NCBI GenBank assembly: GCA_964503045.1
Contig: CAZCZI010000020.1
Location: 1 to 64,000, forward strand
Source of the DNA: CAYZJR01 sp964503045
GTDB taxonomy: Bacteria; Cyanobacteriota; Vampirovibrionia; Obscuribacterales; Obscuribacteraceae
Direction: 5' to 3'
Length of the DNA: 64,000 nucleotides
The position numbers were made by a program, and so were the translations under genes. Shown in pieces: positions 33,921-42,502 of the stretch. Within the stretch, counting starts at the first letter, position 1; every line of letters starts with the position of its first letter. The notes under the pieces are model-generated. The model did not search any database. It was not told the origin of the DNA and was given only the letters and a program-made list of their open reading frames with translations.

Positions 33921-36742
33921 TGTTGAGGCTCTCGTCGTCCCCTCGGCTGCGAAAAGATCTGCTGATGCTCCTGATCATTGTGGGAGTCATCGCCGCCGCA
34001 TTCTATAAAACAATATTTCTCGGGCAACCAATTTCGAAGGTATGCATGGTTGCAGAATGGGACTCGCTCTTCTTTGCATTCGCCAAAGGAAAGTTGTTTC
34101 CAATGGACTCTACGATGGTCTTGATGCTCGTCCCTGCCTACTTCCAAAAGGCAGAACTCTGGCGAGCAGGACAAATCCCACTTTGGAATCAACTCAATGG
34201 GCTCGGATGCCCTATGCTCGGCGACCCTCAATCACTGGTTTTGACGCCGCTTCACTTGCTTCTAGTCCTCTCACCGACCATGCGCGCATACAACCTCACA
34301 CTCGTTTGCGAGGCTCTGATTCTCGCGTTGTCGACATATGCATTGTGCCGAACACTCAAACTACAACCGTTGAGCAGTCTCTTCGGGTCACTAACGCTGG
34401 CTTTCTGTCCATTCCTTCTTTGGTATATGGAAATCTTGGGCAATGGCTATTGCTTGATTCCATTCTTGTTTACGATGTTCGCTCGCGCAGCGCGACTGCC
34501 GACGCTTTTAAGATGCGCCTGGGCAGGCGTTGCTTGCGCCATTCTTGTGCTGTCATCGCACCCGGAAATCTCCTTTTTCTCAATCACCTTCGCATCAATG
34601 TTCTTCTGCCTTTGCCGCGTCACACTTTGCCTAGATGATCGCCGAGGAACTGAAGAGTTTCAGAGCATCTCAAAAGACGCGATTTGGCTGCGATGTTTGA
34701 AGTCGATCCTTCAACTGTCTATCGCAGCGGTCGTCGCCTTGTGCCTATCAGCTCCAGTGCTCGTGCCATTCGCTGAATTTCTCAAAAACTCAGAGTCATA
34801 CAAATTCGATCTCAGAAACCCTGCACGCATGCCGCTCGAAACGTTGAGTTTCAATCTACTGCAACCCACCTTTGGCGGAGCCAGTCCTTTCTTTGGCGTG
34901 GTCGCATTGGCAGCCTTGCCCCTGTGTTTGTTTGCAAAACCAAAGAAGAATCTGCTTGCACTGACTCTCTTCGCTCTATCGCTTTTGGCATTCGGCATAG
35001 GGGCAAAGGTGTGGCCCATAAACCTTTTGCTTCTCCACAAACCATTCGCATATTTAATCACCAACTATTGTTTTCCGGTTTTGTTGGTGCTCACGGCAGT
35101 TCTTGCAAGTATTGGTTTTGAACGCCTCTGCCACCTTTCAAGAACTGGATGGTTACACCGTCATCGAGTGTTTCCAGCGGCGAGCGTGGTTGCCGTTTGC
35201 TTACTTGGATGCGCGTTCTTTTTCATTGCAAGCGGTATGAACATCCAACTTTCCACTGCAAACTTCGATATGTGCCTCCCGACAGCATCACTCGCTCGAA
35301 GAGATTGGCTCAACAACATGATACTGACGGCAGTGCTGATTGCGATAGTATCGATACGGCCACTATGGAAGAGTCGCCTTCGAGCCCTAGCGACCCTCAA
35401 CTGTATTGCCATAGGCTTTACGAGCCAAGCCCTGGTCGCAAAAGCATCGATGCCTATTCAAAGCGCATTTGATTATCCAACCACCGATGTAATCCAAAAG
35501 TTGAAAGACGATCGCTCGCATCGATACATTGCGACCGGCAATCACCTGTTTCGCCCCAACACGGGCAGCGTCTACGGCTTGAGTGACTTGCGTCAAGTGA
35601 ATCCCATATTTCCCGCACGCTATGTGAAATTCATGGATGCTGCCGGAGCAAAGATTGATGACTTCAATCAAGTTTTCACAAACACACTGTCGCCGCTGCT
35701 AAATCTCGCCAGTGTTTCGTCGTGTCTGACTCAAACTCCCGTCATCGGCGAACAGCAATGGCAACAGCTCAAACGCAACACGACTCGAGCGCAAACCTTG
35801 AGCTGCAACGGATCAACTCAACCGTTGCCAATAGAGCTCGCACCAGGTCTGACACTCACATCACTCAGTCACATTGATACCGCCGGCAGTGGGGTCTTCG
35901 GCGAGTACGCGTTGACTGTTCTGCCCTCGGCGCTCAACCGCTACACAATCGGCTTCGTGCTTCTGGGCGCAAAAGATGAGACTCTCTGGTTTGGAGATCA
36001 GACTATGATTTCATCAGGAGGAACATTTTCATACTCCATACCAACCCAAGGTCAAGCAACGCCCATCAAACTAGCCATCCATATTTTTGACTACAAGGCA
36101 GGATCATTTATTGTTCCAAAAACATTGACTGGTTCTCAATCCGTGCTCACATTTGCTGAGATCAATCAAAGCTCAATAAATGACGGCAACAAATCGAGCG
36201 CATGGACAAGTGCTGCACGATTCAGTGGAAATATCTTTCTATACAGTAATCAAAATACACTTCCAGAAACATTCATCGTTCACCAAGAACACAAAGTTTC
36301 AACTCCTGAAGAAGGCTTGCTGTATCTCAAAGAACCCACATTTGACGCAAAAAAGACCGTGGTTATAGAAGGTCCTGCAGCAAAACCTGCAACCTATCCG
36401 GCGAGCGACAAAGAAACCAATTCAGACTCTGCCACCATAAATCGACTTTCGACTACACACATTTCGGTAACAACCAGGTCTCAATTACCAGGCTGGCTGG
36501 TGCTCACCGACATCTTCTACCCCGGATGGGAAGCGACCACAGATTCAAAACAAGTAGAAATTTTGCGGGCCAACTATGCATTTAGAGCAGTGTTTTTGCC
36601 TGCAGGAAATCACACCGTTGAGTTCGTGTACAAGCCAATTTCCGCAATAATCGGATTCACCTTATCGATCATTTGCATTCTGGTTCTCATCGTCGGTCAT
36701 TGCATCAAGGCAACTCGAAGATCGTCGCGCCGTTCAACTTAA
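33920..36742 (+). CDS. YfhO-family large membrane protein
   Basis: A 940-residue protein (ATG 33920, overlapping the previous stop). Twelve or more membrane segments fill the first ~530 residues and a soluble domain follows, with a last membrane segment near 915. The motif IPLWNQLNGLGCPMLGDPQS after the first outer loop is typical of YfhO, a GT-C-type family implicated in glycosylation of lipoteichoic acid or related polymers. The C-terminal region contains the usual GWEATTDSK and LPAGNHTVEFVYKP. Substrate unknown. Confidence 0.85.
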   Translation: MLRLSSSPRLRKDLLMLLIIVGVIAAAFYKTIFLGQPISKVCMVAEWDSLFFAFAKGKLFPMDSTMVLMLVPAYFQKAELWRAGQIPLWNQLNGLGCPMLGDPQSLVLTPLHLLLVLSPTMRAYNLTLVCEALILALSTYALCRTLKLQPLSSLFGSLTLAFCPFLLWYMEILGNGYCLIPFLFTMFARAARLPTLLRCAWAGVACAILVLSSHPEISFFSITFASMFFCLCRVTLCLDDRRGTEEFQSISKDAIWLRCLKSILQLSIAAVVALCLSAPVLVPFAEFLKNSESYKFDLRNPARMPLETLSFNLLQPTFGGASPFFGVVALAALPLCLFAKPKKNLLALTLFALSLLAFGIGAKVWPINLLLLHKPFAYLITNYCFPVLLVLTAVLASIGFERLCHLSRTGWLHRHRVFPAASVVAVCLLGCAFFFIASGMNIQLSTANFDMCLPTASLARRDWLNNMILTAVLIAIVSIRPLWKSRLRALATLNCIAIGFTSQALVAKASMPIQSAFDYPTTDVIQKLKDDRSHRYIATGNHLFRPNTGSVYGLSDLRQVNPIFPARYVKFMDAAGAKIDDFNQVFTNTLSPLLNLASVSSCLTQTPVIGEQQWQQLKRNTTRAQTLSCNGSTQPLPIELAPGLTLTSLSHIDTAGSGVFGEYALTVLPSALNRYTIGFVLLGAKDETLWFGDQTMISSGGTFSYSIPTQGQATPIKLAIHIFDYKAGSFIVPKTLTGSQSVLTFAEINQSSINDGNKSSAWTSAARFSGNIFLYSNQNTLPETFIVHQEHKVSTPEEGLLYLKEPTFDAKKTVVIEGPAAKPATYPASDKETNSDSATINRLSTTHISVTTRSQLPGWLVLTDIFYPGWEATTDSKQVEILRANYAFRAVFLPAGNHTVEFVYKPISAIIGFTLSIICILVLIVGHCIKATRRSSRRST

Positions 36743-36799
36743 TGGAACCACCCACCTCAAGCCCCGTCGAAAATCACAAAATCAATGGGGAGGTGCGTT

Positions 36800-36946
36800 A
36801 TGCCACGCGGAAGCAAGGATAAATACAGCGCTAAACAAAAGCGCATGGCCGAACAAACACACAACACGGTTCAAAATGAGTGCGGCGCCGAATTAATGGC
36901 GCCGCTACTCCTTCGGTATTCAATCGGCGCGCATCACGTCGACTAA
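36800..36946 (+). CDS. small basic protein with PRGSKDKY N-terminus
   Basis: A 48-residue frame starting MPRGSKDKYSAKQKRMAEQ. A strong GGGGAGG ribosome-binding site lies 6 nt upstream of ATG 36800. The first 18 residues match a widespread small-protein family that starts PRGSK-KYT-KQKR; the rest does not match that family. The stop lies inside the 55-bp segment repeated across the scaffold gap, so the C-terminus may be an artefact of misassembly. Confidence 0.5.
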   Translation: MPRGSKDKYSAKQKRMAEQTHNTVQNECGAELMAPLLLRYSIGAHHVD

Positions 36947-36972
36947 GTTGAAAGCCCTTCCTGCACCCGAAA
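36918..36972 (+). repeat. 55-bp direct repeat, copy 1 (left of gap)
   Basis: Identical to 37073-37127 on the other side of the gap. The length and exact match suggest contig ends sharing an assembly k-mer. Confidence 0.9.
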
Positions 36973-37072
36973 NNNNNNNNNNNNNNNNNNNNNNNNNNNN
37001 NNNNNNNNNNNNNNNNNNNNNNNNNNNNNNNNNNNNNNNNNNNNNNNNNNNNNNNNNNNNNNNNNNNNNNNN
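36973..37072. other. assembly gap (100 N)
   Basis: Exactly 100 N between two identical 55-bp sequences. Confidence 0.98.
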
Positions 37073-37127
37073 ATTCAATCGGCGCGCATCACGTCGACTA
37101 AGTTGAAAGCCCTTCCTGCACCCGAAA
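37073..37127 (+). repeat. 55-bp direct repeat, copy 2 (right of gap)
   Basis: Identical to 36918-36972. Confidence 0.9.
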
Positions 37128-37396
37128 CGCCGGTGCAAACTCAAGAACCTGGCAGTTGGGACCCGTGGTCCGACAGCAAAGTTCGCTCGTTCGAACGCAA
37201 GGTTGCACTCGTGACCGGCGACTATCCCACAATCGAAGCCAATCCGGAAAACACGTCACTGGCAAGCAGTGCGATGTCCCACACAATCAAGTCCAACTCC
37301 GAACAAAGCCGAAATCACCGAATCTTTGAAAAACCACAAACCGAAAGCAACGACCCGCCCTTGCTTGCGCGCTTGCGCGACAAAGGTTTCGAGTAA
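37103..37396 (+). CDS. hypothetical hydrophilic protein, start uncertain because of gap
   Basis: A 97-residue hydrophilic frame (TTG 37103) that is open back to the gap edge, so the true start may be lost. It contains LPAPETPVQTQEPGSWDPW and ends in ARLRDKGFE. No family recognised. It could be the 3' part of the gene that begins at 36800 if the gap region is misassembled, but simply deleting the gap plus one 55-bp copy does not join the two frames. Confidence 0.35.
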   Translation: MKALPAPETPVQTQEPGSWDPWSDSKVRSFERKVALVTGDYPTIEANPENTSLASSAMSHTIKSNSEQSRNHRIFEKPQTESNDPPLLARLRDKGFE

Positions 37397-37494
37397 ACTC
37401 AGATTAACTATTCGTTAGCTTGTTAAGTTAACTAGCTCATCAAAACTTGAACGTAGTCAATGACTAGTTATACGTATGATGTTATAAAGAGCGC

Positions 37495-39807
37495 ATGACT
37501 TCCGCGCTCATCACCAGAACAGAGCCCGCAAAGCCTCGCGTCGTCGCCGCCCCCAGAAGGCGTCGCAGCTCATGCGTTGGCGTCGCGACGTTTGCTGGCA
37601 TTTTGGCGTTTGCACTGGCAGTGCTAAATAACATCGTTTTGAGCGATGCTGCGTCACGTCAGATTTTCGACAGTTGCCACTACATTCAAACGTCCCGTGA
37701 GTTGTATCTCTGGGCTCAAGATTTGATGTTGGGAACAAATGCATCAGTCGGCAAAGAAACATTGGGAAGCATGATGCTTATTGACGGTCCCATACTGCCG
37801 GTATGCGGAGCCCTGTCGTCAGCGATTTTTGGATGCGCCCCATCAGTTGCAACAAGCCATTTTCTGATGATCTTTCAGGCGGCGATGCATGCGATCACGG
37901 CAGCATTAGTCGTCGTTTTGGGTCATGCGTGGTTGCGTTCACGTCTGTATCTATCGGCATTTGCAGGCATTCTATGGGCAGTCTATCCCGGTGCGCTTGC
38001 AGGCTCAGGAATGTTTTTGACGGAACCTCTAACAACCGCACTAGTCATGGTGCTCGTCTGGCTGTCGACAAAAACTCAATCGCAAGGTGCCTCAATCACC
38101 AACACCGCTCTCGGTTTCACCGTAGCCTGCATAGCTCTTCTGAAACCGCCGTTGCTTCCACTAGTTGCAGCGCTTCTTTTGCTGCGTTGGATGACTCAAC
38201 GAAAAGCTCGCGTCTTGCCGACTTTGTTGGCGTTTGCAGCAGGACTAGTGATCGTGTTTGCGCCATGGATCGCCTTCACTAAATACGCAACCGGAAAGGC
38301 TCAGGTATTGCCGCAGCGCGTGCCTTCAGTCAACCTTGCGGTCGGAAACGATGTCGAATTCGATGGCTGGCACACACTGCCTTTGCCACCGCTGACGATG
38401 CTGGAAATTCTTCAACCTCCGGCGCAGATCATTGCGAGCCTGGGACGTGCACATGGGACGGAACTGGTTGCTTTGACTTTGCGCAAATTCACTCGACTGT
38501 GGGCTCAACCATGGATTCCTTCGCAGAGAGATATTCTCGGCGTGCCGTATGCCTTCTTGGGCGTCATCCATCAGCTCTTACTGGCACTTTCAATACCAGC
38601 GGTTCTCTACGTCATTGCCACAACGAAGTTGACGCCCAAGCTCAGTAAACTTCCCCGCCGACGCTTGCTGTCGACTGCTCTTTGCTTGGTTTTGTTTGTA
38701 CATCTTCTCTACTTGCCATTTGAGACAGTCGCGCGTTATGCGCTCTCAGCGATGCCGGCGCTCATCACTATCTTAGTGTGCGCTTCCGCCGAAATGCTTC
38801 GCAGGAAATCGATGCGGCTTGCCACCATATTTGGCATTACTAGCGCGATTGCAATGTTCGGATGCTGGCAGACAGATTTGTTTGCACTGCTTTCGGGTTG
38901 GATTCCAAACGCCGGCACGATTGCACTTATTGGATCTGCAATATCCCTCGCCCTCTTCCTTACAGTGCTTGCCGCAACTTGGACACAGGCAACAATTGGC
39001 ACCATCAAAGCTCAAAAGATTCGCTTAGCCAAATCTCTTGCTGTGGTTGGAATTTTGGCAAGCGGCATTGCATTTGCAAATGTCGAACCTGGTGTTGCAC
39101 TTCCTGAGTGGAAAACGCATCTCGACAAACAAGCCGCAGTTCGCACAATAAGCGCGGCACCTAAGATTGATTGGAATAACGTCGCTGGCGCGTACGTCTT
39201 AATTGACAGCGACAAGAACATTGCCGATGCAGAGGTCACCGTCAACGGAGTATTGGCAGCAGTGCCCGCAAGAGCGCATGAAGTCTGCGATTTCCAGTAC
39301 AAACACACCGTCGACGAGTTTCTTGCAATCTGCGCAAATTGCAGAGACCTCCAACCCGAAGACATGCGCAACTGGTGGTTGGCACCAGTTGAGATCGAAA
39401 AGTTGGCGAATCAAGCCGGTCCAATTGAGTTGAAGGTTGCAGCAAGAAAAAGCGCACCAGTCACCGTTTACGGCCAGTACTTGCGCGAAGGACAGAAAGA
39501 ACTGCTCATTCCGCATCTACACTATCTCGGCTTTTCTAAGCTGGAAGCATCCAGAGATCGAATAGAGTATCGGCAGACCGACAAGTTTCATCGGCGCGCG
39601 ACGAAATCTACGTCAGAATTGCAAGAAGCCGCGCAGTCAGCAAATCAGGCAAAATGGCAAATTGATCTTTCAACCGAACCAGGCACGCAGACCGGCGAGT
39701 ATCGCATCTATCTTCTGATTGCTTACAAAGTCCCTCAATCCATCGTCGACGGCCATGCTGATGGAACTTGGCTCTATCCAGATCACCAAATCTGGTCAAT
39801 TTGGTAG
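37495..39807 (+). CDS. GT-C fold membrane glycosyltransferase, paralogue of 17868-20810
   Basis: A 770-residue protein with about twelve membrane segments (residues ~27-530) and a soluble C-terminal domain (~535-770). Shared features with the 17868 protein are QRVPSVNLAVGNDVEFDGWHTLP, LPFETVARYALSAMPA and a similar soluble domain with an NWWLAPVEIEK-type segment. It probably transfers a lipid-linked sugar to an external acceptor. The gene stands alone; HigBA follows on the opposite strand only 13 nt after its stop. Confidence 0.8.
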   Translation: MTSALITRTEPAKPRVVAAPRRRRSSCVGVATFAGILAFALAVLNNIVLSDAASRQIFDSCHYIQTSRELYLWAQDLMLGTNASVGKETLGSMMLIDGPILPVCGALSSAIFGCAPSVATSHFLMIFQAAMHAITAALVVVLGHAWLRSRLYLSAFAGILWAVYPGALAGSGMFLTEPLTTALVMVLVWLSTKTQSQGASITNTALGFTVACIALLKPPLLPLVAALLLLRWMTQRKARVLPTLLAFAAGLVIVFAPWIAFTKYATGKAQVLPQRVPSVNLAVGNDVEFDGWHTLPLPPLTMLEILQPPAQIIASLGRAHGTELVALTLRKFTRLWAQPWIPSQRDILGVPYAFLGVIHQLLLALSIPAVLYVIATTKLTPKLSKLPRRRLLSTALCLVLFVHLLYLPFETVARYALSAMPALITILVCASAEMLRRKSMRLATIFGITSAIAMFGCWQTDLFALLSGWIPNAGTIALIGSAISLALFLTVLAATWTQATIGTIKAQKIRLAKSLAVVGILASGIAFANVEPGVALPEWKTHLDKQAAVRTISAAPKIDWNNVAGAYVLIDSDKNIADAEVTVNGVLAAVPARAHEVCDFQYKHTVDEFLAICANCRDLQPEDMRNWWLAPVEIEKLANQAGPIELKVAARKSAPVTVYGQYLREGQKELLIPHLHYLGFSKLEASRDRIEYRQTDKFHRRATKSTSELQEAAQSANQAKWQIDLSTEPGTQTGEYRIYLLIAYKVPQSIVDGHADGTWLYPDHQIWSIW

Positions 39808-39820
39808 TTGCTTACTGGGA

Positions 39821-40234
39821 CTACTCTTTCGGCAAAAATAAAGAAGGCGAAACCTTGAAACGCTCCCCTAGCCTGCAAGCAGCGCGCTTGCTCAATCCTC
39901 TATGCCCATTGAGAAATGCAGAGAGATTCGACTTGTGTCCTACAAATTCAACAAGATCTGATTGAGTCAATCCGTTTGCGTCCATTAGATAACGTAAGGT
40001 TTCTCTTGGCGAAATCTCAGGTGTTATACGTGGTAAACGCTTTTCGTATTGAATAATCAAGTCGCCCAACACAGCTAGGTAGTCAGCCTCTCCCTGCGTT
40101 AGGCTGCTGCGCCTGTATACGAGACTCTTCATCACAGCAATCGCCTTTTCAAATTGTGCCTTTCTACGAAGTGGCACGAGCGGAAATTCTCTCACCAACT
40201 CCATGTATGTGTTATCGACTTTAGCTGTATTCAT
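39821..40234 (-). CDS. higA: HigA-type antitoxin with XRE helix-turn-helix
   Basis: A 137-residue antitoxin. The N-terminal part is helical (ELVREFPLVPLRRKAQFEKAI). The C-terminal half is an XRE domain (MDANGLTQSDLVEFVGHKSNLSAFLNGHRGLSKRAACRLGERF), typical of the COG5499 HigA group. ATG 40234 overlaps the higB stop as ATGA, so the two are coupled. It inhibits HigB and represses the operon, by family. Confidence 0.9.
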   Translation of the reverse strand: MNTAKVDNTYMELVREFPLVPLRRKAQFEKAIAVMKSLVYRRSSLTQGEADYLAVLGDLIIQYEKRLPRITPEISPRETLRYLMDANGLTQSDLVEFVGHKSNLSAFLNGHRGLSKRAACRLGERFKVSPSLFLPKE

Positions 40235-40512
40235 ACTTTCCACCGATCATACTCAGAGTGCGTCATCATCTCCGCAACATAAACTCGTTGAAGAGAATAG
40301 TCAATCTCGCAGACAAGTCTGTAGTTGTTGCCTCCTATATCAAAGATAACCAGATCTTTGACGTAGTCAGCGCTCCTAAGACTCATTCGGACTTCCGCAA
40401 ACGATTTCCAGGCGGCCCCGTTCACAACCTTCATCCAGTTCGCTATCGGTCTTCGTGCGTTAGGGTGCCTGTTGCCAAACGAATTCAGCACGGACTCGTT
40501 GACAATTTCCAC
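40231..40512 (-). CDS. higB: HigB-type mRNA interferase toxin
   Basis: A 93-residue toxin of the RelE-fold HigB family, with the signature HPNARRPIANWMKVV, W-KSFAEVR, VIFDIGGNNYRLVCEIDY and VYVAEMMTHSEYDRW. GTG 40512 is preferred because the longer GTG 40524 overlaps its own GGGAGG ribosome-binding site and family members start just before this point. It cleaves mRNA on the ribosome when free of HigA. Confidence 0.9.
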   Translation of the reverse strand: MEIVNESVLNSFGNRHPNARRPIANWMKVVNGAAWKSFAEVRMSLRSADYVKDLVIFDIGGNNYRLVCEIDYSLQRVYVAEMMTHSEYDRWKV

Positions 40513-40530
40513 TAGATAAGTCACCTCCCT

Positions 40531-40559
40531 AAGTTATCATTTTGATAACCACTTGTCAA
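40531..40559 (-). promoter_or_regulatory. higBA promoter with overlapping operator palindrome
   Basis: On the minus strand TTGACA (40559-40554), a 17-nt spacer and a weak -10 TAACTT (40536-40531). The perfect inverted repeat GTTATCA-TTT-TGATAAC (40533-40549) covers the spacer and -10, as expected for autorepression by HigA. Confidence 0.65.
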
Positions 40560-40586
40560 TCAAAGACCTTTATCCCCTCCCCCATC

Positions 40587-40613
40587 GCCCATGCCGAACA
40601 ACTCAGCATGGGC
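40587..40613. repeat. inverted repeat (hairpin) between higBA and a small membrane protein
   Basis: GCCCATGC, an 11-nt loop and GCATGGGC. No T-run follows on either strand, so it is not an obvious Rho-independent terminator. Confidence 0.5.
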
Positions 40614-40656
40614 TGGAGGAGCTAAGTGTTTCCGTTAAGCCAGGGCGTACAACGGA

Positions 40657-40812
40657 CTACTCACGCTTGCGCCGCTTACGCACGCGCTCACGCACGAGTT
40701 CTTGATCTTGTTCTGCAATTACTACGCCAACACAAATCAAAAACAACAACGCGTACAAAAGCAACCAAACAATTCCATTTGCAAGAAAAAACTGTTCCCA
40801 AACCCAATGCAT
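40657..40812 (-). CDS. small single-pass membrane protein
   Basis: A 51-residue protein from ATG 40812, with GGAGG 8 nt upstream. A start at 40884 lacks such support. Residues ~8-32 form one strongly hydrophobic helix (LANGIVWLLLYALLFLICVGVV), followed by an acidic then very basic tail (RERVRKRRKRE), so the C-terminus probably faces the cytoplasm. Function unknown; it might act as a small regulatory membrane peptide. Confidence 0.55.
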   Translation of the reverse strand: MHWVWEQFFLANGIVWLLLYALLFLICVGVVIAEQDQELVRERVRKRRKRE

Positions 40813-41081
40813 AATTCGACCCTCCAAAAATTTGAAATTTTGTGCGACCAAATAAATAACGCTTGAGCGCTGCAAAAAGTTCATCGAAAGCGGGTTAAAT
40901 ACGACGTTTCAGCTACAACATGCCTGTTGATGCCTGGTAATAAAAAGCGCGCGAAATGTCAATTGCAACAATTGAGAAAAATGAAAGTCTGCGATCTCGC
41001 TTGCAATTCCACGCTTTAATATGAGGAACCATAAAACAACCCTTGCGTCTTCAAGCAAGGTGAATTACTAGGAAGCAGATT

Positions 41082-41735
41082 ATGTTATTCAGAGATCGCC
41101 ACGATGCTGGAAGAAAGCTCGCAACCAGATTGATTAAGTACGGAAACCGCAAGGATGTGGTCGTTTTAGGATTGCCTCGCGGCGGCGTGCCTGTAGCGTT
41201 TCAGGTGGCTCAACAAATCAATGCACCGCTCGATGTCTTTATCGTAAGGAAGCTCGGCGTTCCTGGTCATGACGAACTGGCAATGGGTGCCATAGCTAGT
41301 GGCAACATCACTTTTTTGAACAATCAATTGATACAACAGATGAATATATCGCAACCGCAAGTTGCCAGCACCGCAGCCCGCGAAAAGCAAGAACTGGCCA
41401 GAAGAGAAACGCTCTATCGTAGAGGCCGATCACCTCACGAGCTAAAAGGAAAACAAGTTATTGTCGTAGACGATGGACTGGCAACGGGTGCATCAATGCG
41501 TGCCGCCGTGAGCGCAATTTCTAAGCTGTGCCCAGCAAAACTCATCGTTGCAGTACCGGTGGCCGCGCCCGAGACTTGCCAAATGTTTCAGCAATACGCT
41601 GATGAGGTCGTCTGCGTCGCAACCCCCGAATCCTTTATGTCCGTCGGTTCTTGGTACAGAGACTTTCACCAGACGACCGATCACGAAGTGCAAAAGCTAT
41701 TGGATATCGCAGCAAAAAATGGGCAAGCCGCGTAG
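41082..41735 (+). CDS. phosphoribosyltransferase family protein
   Basis: A 217-residue type I phosphoribosyltransferase with the PRPP-binding loop VIVVDDGLATGASM and the upstream VLGLPRGGVPVAFQVA and VRKLGVPGHDELAMGAIA blocks. This subgroup (COG1926) is common near stress or dienelactone-hydrolase genes and its natural substrate is not settled. AGGA lies upstream of ATG 41082. No clear operon partner. Confidence 0.9.
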   Translation: MLFRDRHDAGRKLATRLIKYGNRKDVVVLGLPRGGVPVAFQVAQQINAPLDVFIVRKLGVPGHDELAMGAIASGNITFLNNQLIQQMNISQPQVASTAAREKQELARRETLYRRGRSPHELKGKQVIVVDDGLATGASMRAAVSAISKLCPAKLIVAVPVAAPETCQMFQQYADEVVCVATPESFMSVGSWYRDFHQTTDHEVQKLLDIAAKNGQAA

Positions 41736-41773
41736 TGCTACCGGCAGGACGCCATCGCCAGTGGTGACCTCAG

Positions 41774-42499
41774 CTACGGGCTTTTGAAGAGCATCGCCAA
41801 GCCGAGTGTAAGAATTATTCCGCAAACGACGCGCTTGAAAGCGCGCTCCGGAATCTTGCTCAAAACGAGCTGACCGAGCCAGGTCCCAGCCAGGACACCA
41901 AACGTTGCGACAAGCGTTACGATCCAGAATTCGCTCAACTGCTTCCACTGATAAATGAAATAAACGGGCATTCTCGCCCCATCTACAACCAGCGCGATTG
42001 CAGTAGCCGTTGCAATGAATTCATTCTTCGACAGGTTGAAGCCCATCAGTGCAGCGGAGCGAACTCCACCCTGATTGCCCACGAGCCCGCCGAATGCACC
42101 AGAGATAAAACCAGCAAGCCAACTCACCTGTCGCGGATATCGCATCTTTTCCGCCAGCCCGAAAACACCAGTAAATCCAGCAAAAATCAAGAGTCCGGCA
42201 AGCACAAGCAGCAACGAACGATCTTGCAGCCTAGAGCCGACCACCGCACCGGCAAGTCCACCAATCGCGCTCCAGATGCCGAACTTGATGAACACGTCCT
42301 TGTTCAAATCTTTGCGGATGAGCACGAATCTAAATGCGGTACCCAGAAGGTGCGGTATAGAAACGGCTGCCACTGCCAACTGCAAATCGACACGCAAAGC
42401 AAACAACGGGGTCAATAGGCTGCCGACACCAAAGCCGGAAACCGATGCCACACCACCAGCTATGGTCGCTACGATCAGAACTATCAATAGCTCGGTCAC
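41774..42499 (-). CDS. TauE/SafE-family membrane exporter
   Basis: A 241-residue protein with about eight membrane segments and the repeated family pattern GVASVSGFGVGSLLTP and FISGAFGGLVGNQGG. TauE/SafE proteins export sulfite, sulfoacetate or related organic anions. It lies 4 nt downstream of the GT2 gene, so it is probably cotranscribed with it. The substrate cannot be told. Confidence 0.9.
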   Translation of the reverse strand: MTELLIVLIVATIAGGVASVSGFGVGSLLTPLFALRVDLQLAVAAVSIPHLLGTAFRFVLIRKDLNKDVFIKFGIWSAIGGLAGAVVGSRLQDRSLLLVLAGLLIFAGFTGVFGLAEKMRYPRQVSWLAGFISGAFGGLVGNQGGVRSAALMGFNLSKNEFIATATAIALVVDGARMPVYFIYQWKQLSEFWIVTLVATFGVLAGTWLGQLVLSKIPERAFKRVVCGIILTLGLAMLFKSP

Positions 42500-42502
42500 A
42501 GC

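Noticed and set aside
36920..37144. minus-strand frame across the 100-N gap
   Set aside because: It exists only because both 55-bp copies are read through N; no real coding evidence.
40587..40613. Rho-independent terminator
   Set aside because: A good stem but no T-run on either strand.
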